A stretch of DNA of 64,000 bases from Acidobacteriaceae bacterium. GTDB taxonomy: Bacteria > Acidobacteriota > Terriglobia > Terriglobales > Acidobacteriaceae. Positions 29,086 to 37,423 of the stretch are shown piece by piece. Position numbers and translations under genes: made by a program. Where the stretch lies: the NCBI GenBank assembly GCA_027449965.1, contig DAIDKP010000013.1:62001-126000 (forward strand), given 5' to 3'. The notes below the pieces were generated by a model. It made no database searches and was not told where the DNA came from. It saw only the letters and a list, made by a program, of their open reading frames with translations. How positions within the stretch are numbered: position 1 is the stretch's first letter; every line of letters starts with the position of its first letter.

Positions 29086-31584
29086 ATGAGCGACACTGTA
29101 CCGATTCAGGCAAGAATCTTTGTCGCCACAACCGCGATTGTGGGAGCGACCGTGCTGGGAATGGCTTTCCTGCACTGGCACTCCAGCGATCCGTTGAAGT
29201 TTGGATGCTATCTACTAATCTCGATTCTTGCTTCCACGATGAAGGTCAGAATACCTGGTATCGAGAGCACGCATTCCGTAACGTTTCTCTTTGTGCTTCT
29301 TGGCGTCCTTGAGCTTTCACTTCCGGAGACATTGGTCATCGCCTGCTCTGCGGCGTTGGTGCAAAGCTTGTGGAAGACAAAGCAACGACCCGAAGCTATG
29401 AAGGTTATCTTCAATGTTTTCAGCCTGAGTTGCAACGGCGTCTATCTCACCTACATGGCGTATCACGTCACGGCGCAGTATCTCAAAGAGAGTATGCCGC
29501 TGCTGCTGCTGGCTGCCGGATGCACTTATTATCTGAGCAACACGATGCCGTTGGCCATTGTGATTGCGCTGGCGGAGCGTCGACCACTGCGCGGGCTTTG
29601 GGAGGAAACCTACTTCTGGTCGTTGCCCTATAACCTGGCGGGCGCTGCGCTGGTGGGTGTGATGAGCTATTGCAATCGCTATGCTGGGTGGCAAAATTCA
29701 CTGCTGATTGTGCCGATCATGTATGTGATCTATCGCTCCTATCTGCTGTATCTGAGTCGGCTGGAGGAGCAGAAAAAGCGCGTCGAAGTCGAAGAGCAAC
29801 AGGTGCTGGCGGAAAAGCTTCATGTTGAGCAGGTCTGCTCGCTTCATATGCGCACCATCGAAGGCCTGGCCCTGGCCATTGACGCCAAGGATCACACCAC
29901 GCACGAGCATCTGCATCGGGTGCGCGTTTACGCGGCGGAAATCGCCAAAGAGCTGAACCTGGATTCGCTGGAGCAGGACGCGTTGAACGCTGCTGCGCTG
30001 TTGCACGACATCGGCAAGCTGGCGGTGCCGGATCACATTATCAACAAGCCGGGCCGACTGACTCCGGAAGAGTTTGAAAAGATGAAGATTCATCCGATTG
30101 TGGGAGCCGACATTCTGGAGCGAGTGTCGTTCCCATATCCGGTTGCGCCAATCGTACGTTCGCATCATGAAAAGTGGGATGGCACCGGTTATCCGGATGG
30201 CTTGAAAGGCGAAGAGATTCCAATCGGCGCGCGCATTTTGGCGGCGGTGGATTGCCTGGACGCGGTGGCCTCGGACCGTCAATATCGGAAAGCTCTGCCG
30301 TTGGATGAAGCCATCCAGCTGGTTTTGGCTGAGTCTGGTAAATCCTATGATCCCAGGGTGGTTGAGATCCTTGCTCGCCGCTATCGTGAACTGGAAGCGG
30401 CTGCGATTCAAAGCCTGGAATCGACAGGAATGAGCCAGAACAGCGTTGGCTTCAAGGTGGAACGCGGAGAAAGACCAGCCGCCGGATTTGCCGTAGACAG
30501 TAATCCAGCGACTCGAGGCCAGGTGGACTTCCTGTCTTCGATTGCATCCGCACGTCAGGAGGCCCACACGCTTTTTGAGCTGAGTCAGGATCTGGGTGAC
30601 TCGCTGAGCCTGGACGAAACGCTCTCACTTGTGGCGATGCGACTGCGGAAGCTGGTGCCATACGATTCCATCGTGGTCTTTGTGAAGAAGGGCGATCTTC
30701 TTGAACCAGAATTTGTCAGTGGTGATTGCTTCCGGCTGCTCTCCTCGCTGGAGATTCCCGTGGGCACAGGGTTGTGCGGATGGGTGGCGGAAAATGCGCT
30801 TCCCATTGTGAACGGCAACCCGGATGTCGAGCTGGGCTTTGTCCGTGAACGAAAGGCGACGACCGGACTGCGATCCGCGCTGGCTGTGCCGCTCGAGGGT
30901 TTCTCTGGATTGGTGGGTGTGCTGGCGCTCTATCAGTCCGAGCCGGACGCCTTCACCAGCGACCACCTTCGCGTTCTGCAGGTGATCACATCGAAAGTGG
31001 CGCACTTCATCGAAAATGCACTGAAGTATCGTCAGGCAGAGAAATCAGCAACCAATGACTTCCTGACCGGAATGCCGAATGCGCGCGCGTTGTCGATCCA
31101 CCTGGAGCGTGAACTGGCACGCTGCAAACGTGAAAGCTCGAGTCTCGCCGTAATGGTATGCGATTTGAATGAGTTCAAGCAGATCAATGATCGCTATGGC
31201 CATCTGGCCGGCGACCGGGTGTTGCAACGTTTCTCAGCAAGTCTTCGAGAGGTCTGCCGTGACTACGACTATGCCGCGCGGATGGGAGGAGACGAGTTTG
31301 TGATTGTGGCTCCGGGCATGACGCAGAACTGCGTGGAAGAGAGAGCAATCCTGCTGAGTTCTCTGGCGCAAAGGGCTGGCCGCGAGGTCTGTGGGGAAAA
31401 TATTCTTTCGCTGAGCCTGGGAGCGGCGTTCTATCCGCAGGATGGACGCCAGCCGGAACAACTCCTCTCCGAAGCGGACAAGAAGATGTACGCCGCCAAA
31501 CGGTTTCATTATCTTGACAACGAAAAAATGCCGCGCTACACATCAGCTCGTCACGCACACGTCACCGCAGGAGAGGTGATGTAA
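29086..31584 (+). CDS. Membrane HD-GYP + GAF + GGDEF cyclic-di-GMP signalling protein
   Basis: N-terminal TM domain; HDIGKLAVPDHIINKPGRLT and HHEKWDGTGYPDGLKGEEIP (HD-GYP); GAF segment; ARMGGDEFVIV (GGDEF). Confidence 0.92.
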   Translation: MSDTVPIQARIFVATTAIVGATVLGMAFLHWHSSDPLKFGCYLLISILASTMKVRIPGIESTHSVTFLFVLLGVLELSLPETLVIACSAALVQSLWKTKQRPEAMKVIFNVFSLSCNGVYLTYMAYHVTAQYLKESMPLLLLAAGCTYYLSNTMPLAIVIALAERRPLRGLWEETYFWSLPYNLAGAALVGVMSYCNRYAGWQNSLLIVPIMYVIYRSYLLYLSRLEEQKKRVEVEEQQVLAEKLHVEQVCSLHMRTIEGLALAIDAKDHTTHEHLHRVRVYAAEIAKELNLDSLEQDALNAAALLHDIGKLAVPDHIINKPGRLTPEEFEKMKIHPIVGADILERVSFPYPVAPIVRSHHEKWDGTGYPDGLKGEEIPIGARILAAVDCLDAVASDRQYRKALPLDEAIQLVLAESGKSYDPRVVEILARRYRELEAAAIQSLESTGMSQNSVGFKVERGERPAAGFAVDSNPATRGQVDFLSSIASARQEAHTLFELSQDLGDSLSLDETLSLVAMRLRKLVPYDSIVVFVKKGDLLEPEFVSGDCFRLLSSLEIPVGTGLCGWVAENALPIVNGNPDVELGFVRERKATTGLRSALAVPLEGFSGLVGVLALYQSEPDAFTSDHLRVLQVITSKVAHFIENALKYRQAEKSATNDFLTGMPNARALSIHLERELARCKRESSSLAVMVCDLNEFKQINDRYGHLAGDRVLQRFSASLREVCRDYDYAARMGGDEFVIVAPGMTQNCVEERAILLSSLAQRAGREVCGENILSLSLGAAFYPQDGRQPEQLLSEADKKMYAAKRFHYLDNEKMPRYTSARHAHVTAGEVM

Positions 31585-31819
31585 TACGGATGATGGCGGC
31601 CGTTGTGGGATGGTCGTGAATGAGCTGAGCCGGTCCCGATAGTTCGGACAGTTTTTGCGGGTTTTTAAGTGAAAAGATTGCTCGTGGTCGTCGAGGCGGT
31701 GGAAATGTGAAAATCGTTTTGGTCGATTTTCAAGGTCTTGTGGGAAGAGCGGGAAGCGGCATTTTCGTTTTCCGCTCTTCTCATGAGACCGGCATTTCCA
31801 CGACCTGCTTCCTTGCGCG

Positions 31820-32647
31820 TCAAGCCGCCAATGCCTCTGGCGGACGGCGGAAGTGTACCTGTTCCGGCGTCTGCGCTCCCAGGCTGGAATGTGGGCGTCG
31901 GGCGTTGAAGAACTCGAAGTAGCGGCCGATCTTGTCTCTGGCTTCGCCGACCGACTCATATGCGCGCAGGTAAACGTGCTCGTACTTGAGCGAGCGCCAC
32001 AGCCACTCGACGAAAACGTTGTCGCACCATCGTCCCTTGCCGTCCATGCTGATCTGGATGCCTTCCGCCTTGAGCCGCCCGGTGAAGGCCTCGCTGGTGA
32101 ACTGACTGCCCTGATCGGTGTTGAAGATTTCCGGCTTGCCGTGCTGCTCGATAGCCTCTTCCAGCGCCTCGATGCAGAAGCTGGTATCCATGGAGATCGA
32201 CAGCCGCCAGGCGAGTACGCGACGGCTGAACCAGTCGATGACCGCGGCCAGATAGACAAAGCCGCGCGCCATGGGGATATACGTGATGTCCATGGCCCAG
32301 ACGTGATTGGGCCGCGTGATTTCAATGCCGCGCAGCAGGTAGGGATAAATCCTGTGTCCCGGCGCGGGCCTTGAGGTGTTCGGTTTGCGATAAAGCGTCT
32401 CGACGCCCATGCGCCGCATCAGCGTGCGCACATGGCGGCGGCCCACTTCCAGGCCTTCGCGCGAGAGCATGTCGCGCAACATGCGGCTGCCCGCGAACGG
32501 ATAGTTCCTGTGCAACTCGTCGATGCGCCGCATCCGCATCAGGTCTGCTTCTGCGATTGGGCGCGGACGATAGTAGGCGGTCGAGCGGATCACTCCCAAC
32601 TCTTCCGCCTGGCGGCAAACCGGTAGCTTGTGCTCGGGATCGATCAT
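31820..32647 (-). CDS. IS3-family transposase OrfB (rve integrase core)
   Basis: HTH_21-like segment, RPNHVWAMDITYIPMARGFVYLAAVIDWFSRRVLAW, FNTDQGSQFTS, RPHSSLG. Confidence 0.95.
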   Translation of the reverse strand: MIDPEHKLPVCRQAEELGVIRSTAYYRPRPIAEADLMRMRRIDELHRNYPFAGSRMLRDMLSREGLEVGRRHVRTLMRRMGVETLYRKPNTSRPAPGHRIYPYLLRGIEITRPNHVWAMDITYIPMARGFVYLAAVIDWFSRRVLAWRLSISMDTSFCIEALEEAIEQHGKPEIFNTDQGSQFTSEAFTGRLKAEGIQISMDGKGRWCDNVFVEWLWRSLKYEHVYLRAYESVGEARDKIGRYFEFFNARRPHSSLGAQTPEQVHFRRPPEALAA

Positions 32648-33006
32648 CGCTTTGCGCTCTGCAAACCCGCCTTGACGAGCGCAGTTTCTAGAAAATCGTT
32701 GGCTAGCGCCAGCTCGCCGATCTTGGCTTGCATCCGGGTCACATCAACCCTGGCCTCCGGCTCGGCCTTGTCCTCGCCGAAAACACCGGCCGCACCTTCC
32801 TGCAGCCGCGTTTTCCAATCTGTGACCTGGTTAGGATGGACATCGAACTGTTGAGCCAGCTCGGCCAGGGTCTTGTCTCCCTTCAGAGCGACCAAGGCCA
32901 CTTTCGCTTTGAAGGTTGCTGAATCGGTCCGGCGTGAGCGGCGTGTCATCGTTGCTCCTCTTTTCTGCCATCTTAATGGCCGTAAGGGAACAACCTTTCC
33001 ACTCAT
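32644..33006 (-). CDS. IS3-family transposase OrfA
   Basis: RRSRRTDSATFKAKVALVALKGDKTLAELAQQFDVHPNQVTDWKTRLQEGA; ATGA overlap with OrfB. Confidence 0.9.
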   Translation of the reverse strand: MSGKVVPLRPLRWQKRGATMTRRSRRTDSATFKAKVALVALKGDKTLAELAQQFDVHPNQVTDWKTRLQEGAAGVFGEDKAEPEARVDVTRMQAKIGELALANDFLETALVKAGLQSAKR

Positions 33007-33095
33007 ACCGCTGTCCGAATTTCCGAGACCGGCTCACTACCGAAGCCTCCGACACCTGAAAGCATCCACTTGGTAGAAGGCATCACGGGCAAATT

Positions 33096-34079
33096 TTACA
33101 GAACGCAACGAAAGCTCATGTGAGACGTTGAGCTGTCTGGCGTGTTGGACGTGCGTGCAGCCACGCGGTAACGATTGCAATACGACTTGTGACAAAGGAA
33201 GGATCCACCCTTCACGACGCGAGCCTTGCCGGTCGCCGGGCCTGTAGGGTTGTCTGCGGCAGACAGCCTATGCGATTCAGGCGAGAACCAATCCGCGCAC
33301 CATTCCCACGTGTTGCCGGTCATGGAGTACAAGCCATAGTCGTTGGGAGGAAATGCGTCCACGGGACAGGTGCCGGCGTAGCCATCTTCCGCTGTATCGT
33401 GGTGCGGGAAATCGCCCTGCCAGATGTTGCAACGATGTTGGCCGCTCGGACGCAATTTGTCTCCCCATGGATAGAGCTTCTGAACGAGGCCGCCGCGAGC
33501 GGCGAACTCCCACTCTGCTTCAGTGGGCAGGCGTCGGCCAGACCACCTCGCAAAGGCCACCGCATCGTTCCATGAGACGTGAACGACAGGATGTTCCTCG
33601 CGGCCTTTCAGGCTGGAGCCAGGGCCTTCGGGTGCATCCCAGGTCGCTCCGCGAACCTTACACCACCATGGCGCGGCGGAGACAGTCTCTTCAACAAAGG
33701 TAGCGCGCTTTGATGTGGGGATGTGCGCCCAGAAGACGAAAGACCAGCCGAAGCGTTCTGCCTCTGTGCGATAGCCCGTTGCCTTGACAAACTCGCGGAA
33801 CCAACGATTGGTGACAGGGAATCTATCGATCGCGAACGGCTTCAGATTCACCGCATGCACGGGGCCTTCTCCATCGTCCGGAAAGCCAAACTCATAGTCC
33901 GTGCCCATCAGAAATGTGCCTCCCGGAAGGTCAACCATCTCGGCACGAAGGTCCGTGGGGCACACACGCGCAGTCGTATCCATCGTTGCGGCGACGCTAG
34001 CGTCAGCGTGCTCGGCAGAAGGGGTGCAGCAGCCCTTTGAAGGCTCACCGCAGTTAGATTGGGAAGTACTGAAGCTCAT
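33096..34079 (-). CDS. Formylglycine-generating enzyme (SUMF1/FGE family)
   Basis: VDLPGGTFLMGTDYEFGFPDDGEGPVHAVNLKPFAIDRFPVTN; C-terminal KGGSFLCHKSYCNRYRVAARTSNTPDSSTSHMSFRCV containing the CxxxxC pair of true FGEs. Confidence 0.92.
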   Translation of the reverse strand: MSFSTSQSNCGEPSKGCCTPSAEHADASVAATMDTTARVCPTDLRAEMVDLPGGTFLMGTDYEFGFPDDGEGPVHAVNLKPFAIDRFPVTNRWFREFVKATGYRTEAERFGWSFVFWAHIPTSKRATFVEETVSAAPWWCKVRGATWDAPEGPGSSLKGREEHPVVHVSWNDAVAFARWSGRRLPTEAEWEFAARGGLVQKLYPWGDKLRPSGQHRCNIWQGDFPHHDTAEDGYAGTCPVDAFPPNDYGLYSMTGNTWEWCADWFSPESHRLSAADNPTGPATGKARVVKGGSFLCHKSYCNRYRVAARTSNTPDSSTSHMSFRCVL

Positions 34080-34224
34080 CCGATCATAGTAGCTTTTAGA
34101 TGGGGAAATGTCTCCGTCGTCCACGCGTACCGGCGCGGCTCGATCGCGACATCCTCTGGCCTGTCCTGGCCGATTTCTGTCCAGCAGCGAGTACGACTTT
34201 CGTATTCCGAAGTGGAGCGGGCTG

Positions 34225-34295
34225 GCCTGCTTGGAAATCGGTAACGCATTCTCGGAGTCGATCATCGCGTTGCGCGCAGCAAGCCCGCCCCCGTC
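34225..34295 (-). mobile_element. Degraded IS3-family remnant (orfA/orfB junction)
   Basis: Text cggtaacgcattctcggagtcgatcatcgcgttgcgcgcagcaagcccgcc aligns by eye with the IS copy at ~32628-32675; encodes MIDSENALPISKQA vs MIDPEHKLPVCRQA. Confidence 0.65.
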
Positions 34296-34620
34296 AGCCC
34301 CAGTGTAGCGGTACATACATATCGCCTTGCGCCGGTAGATGAGTGTCGCCATGGAGCCCACAGAATAGCCCCGCCGAGGAGAGGTTCAAATGAGCACAGT
34401 CGTCTGCGCTCACGTGCTGGACGAATGACAATCTGAATACCTTCAGCGTTAGCACAATTACGAAACGAATCGGGAGAAATTGTGATGCGGCGCCGCGTCG
34501 GGCATCAACGCGCCAGGGGCTGCCGTAGCTGTATGATTGGACCAAAGAATAGGGCTACCGATGTGAAGTGGCGCTGTAATGTGCTGTGGTAACCCGATTT
34601 CAGACCGGGGAAGGAACAAC

Positions 34621-35766
34621 ATGGGGATGGAGCGACTGCGCAGGGTGACCACGGGAGGAACGTGGATGCCGGAGGTGGATGGGCTGCGCTTTGTTGCGAT
34701 TGTGAGTGTGGCGTTGTTCCATCTGATGGGCGAAGTGCTGACGCGGGCACACCACGTGGTTGCGGTGCAGCCACGATATGACCTGCTGGTGCAACTGGTG
34801 GGCAATGGTGATCGCGGTGTGCGCCTGTTCTTCGTGCTCAGTGGATATATCCTGGCGCGCCCATTTTTTTGCCAGTATCGACAGGGTGGCCCGCGAGTTT
34901 CGCTGCAGAAGTATTATTTGCGAAGGCTGACGCGGCTGGAGCCGCCGTACATACTTTCCCTGGGGTTGTATGCGATTGCCATGCAGATATACTTTCACCC
35001 CGGCTGGGGATATTTGTTGCCCCATCTGCTGGCAAGTCTCTTCTATGTGCATTCCTTGGTCTATCACCAGATCAGCACGATTAACTATGTTGCGTGGAGC
35101 CTGGAGGTGGAGATTCAGTTTTATCTGCTTGTTCCCGCACTCGCGCTCTTGTTTGCCATTACCCATGCGAGTGTGCGCAGAGCTGTGTTGTTGGTATGCA
35201 TTTGCGTGGCCGGGTTTGTACAGATGCAGCCATGGTTTCCGCAGGAGGCATGGTTGACGATCCTCGGGCATATCCAGTTCTTTCTTGCTGGATTTTTGCT
35301 GGCGGATTTGCTGGCTGCCCGAGGCGACGCTTCGCAAAAGCACTGGTTGTGGGATGTAGCGAGCCTGGTGCTTTGGCCGATGGTGTACTGGATGCCGCAT
35401 AACTGGCCTCTTTCTAATGTGCTGTTGCCGCTGATCTTCTGCGCGATCTACATGGCAGCATTTCTGGGGCCAGGATCCAACCGCTGCTTCCGCACGCAAT
35501 GGGTCGCGGTGGCGGGTGGCATGTGTTACTCGACTTATTTGCTGCACCCGTTGGTGATCGATACAGGGTTCAAGTTTACGTCCCGTCTGCTGATCTTTCA
35601 GGATTTTCTGATTAACTATGGGCTGCAAGTGCTTCTGTTGGGGGTAGCGATTGCTCTGGTGAGCGCGGCGTTTTATATATGGGTGGAGCGACCCTGCATG
35701 GATCCCAACTGGCCACAAGCCTTACTGCGGAGGCTGCGGCGCGCGAAGACTATGAAGACGGCGTAG
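34621..35766 (+). CDS. Acyltransferase 3 family membrane protein (OafA/YrhL-like)
   Basis: MPEVDGLRFVAIVSVALFHL, LFFVLSGYILARPFF, YYLRRLTRLEPPYILSL, WSLEVEIQFYLL. Confidence 0.93.
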   Translation: MGMERLRRVTTGGTWMPEVDGLRFVAIVSVALFHLMGEVLTRAHHVVAVQPRYDLLVQLVGNGDRGVRLFFVLSGYILARPFFCQYRQGGPRVSLQKYYLRRLTRLEPPYILSLGLYAIAMQIYFHPGWGYLLPHLLASLFYVHSLVYHQISTINYVAWSLEVEIQFYLLVPALALLFAITHASVRRAVLLVCICVAGFVQMQPWFPQEAWLTILGHIQFFLAGFLLADLLAARGDASQKHWLWDVASLVLWPMVYWMPHNWPLSNVLLPLIFCAIYMAAFLGPGSNRCFRTQWVAVAGGMCYSTYLLHPLVIDTGFKFTSRLLIFQDFLINYGLQVLLLGVAIALVSAAFYIWVERPCMDPNWPQALLRRLRRAKTMKTA

Positions 35767-35895
35767 CGCTGTTGGTTGCAACGGAGCTGCGCGCAACGAG
35801 TGTCGGTGTCCATGGGAAGCTTCACGTACTCCATATGGCGCAGTCATTTGCCATCCTACCCGTGATCTGGCTATTAATCCGGCCCGATAATACTG

Positions 35896-36935
35896 TCATG
35901 CGGCATGGCAGCCTGTAGTGAAAGTAGCGATTTTCCGGCGGGGACTTGAGTGTGGGAAGAGTGAGGGCGGCACGGCGCACCTGGTTCTGGATGGCGCGGC
36001 CAGGCTTCGCCAGGGCTGCCAGCGACGTTTCCAGCGGATCAACAATGCCCAAAACAACAAATGAGCACCTGACAGCAGTTCTTCCACTCCCGGGGCGTGC
36101 CTGCGCCCAGCAGCTTGCGGAAGATCAAGCTCAGATTGAACCCGGCCACATGGATCAGTTCCGCTTGAGGATGTTGTTGTGATTGCGTACAAAGTCACCG
36201 CCACGATTGCGCCTGTGTCCAGATCCACCGCGTGTTCGGCCTTGTGCGTAAGATGCGTGCGACCGTCCTTCCTCTTCGCGATGCGCGCATCGGTGTCGGT
36301 CAGGCTCATCCACTCCTTGTTCGACGTGCGCTTCCTGCGCTTGCGGTCCAGCCGCGTCAGCACCTCGCGCGTCGGCGTCCTGATCCCCGACGCGCTGGCC
36401 AGATCCGTCAGAAACTCCTCGCAACTCTCGCCCGTATCCCGCCGCACAATCGAGCGCATCGCCGCTGATGCTTCCAGCGTCGTCGCATCCGCGCCCACTT
36501 GCTTGCCCTTCACCAGGCCGCGATCCGCCAGCCGTTCCAGAACCCAGGTGCATACTTCACGGTGCGTCTCCACGTCGATCAGCCGCCGCGTGCGCGAGAT
36601 CGTCGAATGGTTCGGCGTTAACTCGGTAATCCCGACGCCCACGAACTCCCGCAGCGCCAGCGAATCGACCAACCGCCACGCGATGCCGCGCTCGCTGTCA
36701 ATGCCCTCGAAGTAGCCAATCAGCAGCGAACGAAAATGCAGCCCGGGAACCAGACCGGGACGGCCCATCGTCGCCGCGTAGAACTTCCGGCAAAGGCCTT
36801 CCACAAACTCGTCGAGCTACTCCCCGTCCAAAAGCTCGTTCAGCCGCTGATAAAACGATGCCCCGGCGAAGGCGCCACATCTGCGTTGGCGATCCAGATC
36901 TCCTCCTGCTGCGCTTGTGACTTCCGCGTCCCCAT
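35896..36935 (-). pseudogene. IS1182/IS5-like transposase pseudogene
   Basis: FVEGLCRKFYAATMGRPGLVPGLHFRSLLIGYFEGIDSERGIAWR...NHSTISRTRRLIDVETH; N-terminal frameshift, in-frame TAG at 36817-36819 (NELLDGE*LDEFVEGLC), internal deletion/frameshift in the 3' part. Confidence 0.85.
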
Positions 36936-37423
36936 ACCCATGAATGAAAACTATCCGCAAATCAATTCCCGCTACACTGCTTTTCCCATCCCCGCATCTG
37001 GACTTGCACCACAGGCTGCTAGGCTCCGCGACGATTGCCGCCCTAATTTGGCACAGCAATTTTGCATCAAAAGCAGGGTGTGGAACTCCTCTCGAACTCC
37101 TTTGCTTCGCCACTTTATCTTTTGGCTCTTTGCATTCTTTGGGGTGTGTTTTTCTGCCTTCTGTGGCGCTGAACTACGAGACTTATCGGCACGGGACAAA
37201 GGAATATACCCACAGAAGTATTCGATCAATTTATCCCTGAGTTATAGCTGCCTATCCTGCTTCGTAGCAGGATATTTTGGACTGATACACACTGTGATTG
37301 CGTGGACAGCGTTGTCTTCAAAGTAGGAACTGGCAAACTTGCCACGCTGTCGGCTTCCGATTCGGTGATACTGCGATTTCGGTTTGTTCCTCGATTTCTG
37401 TCGTCGCGTCGTATACTCCCGTC

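Larger units (their letters stand above)
31626..33036 (-). mobile_element. IS3-family insertion sequence, 1411 bp
   Basis: 26-bp terminal inverted repeats with 4 mismatches (tgagccggtcccgatagttcggacag / ctgtccgaatttccgagaccggctca), TG...CA ends, orfA+orfB; no matching target-site duplication seen. Confidence 0.9.

Noticed and set aside
34600-35718. 372-aa minus-strand ORF
   Set aside because: Antisense to the acyltransferase 3 gene; His/Gln-rich shadow ORF
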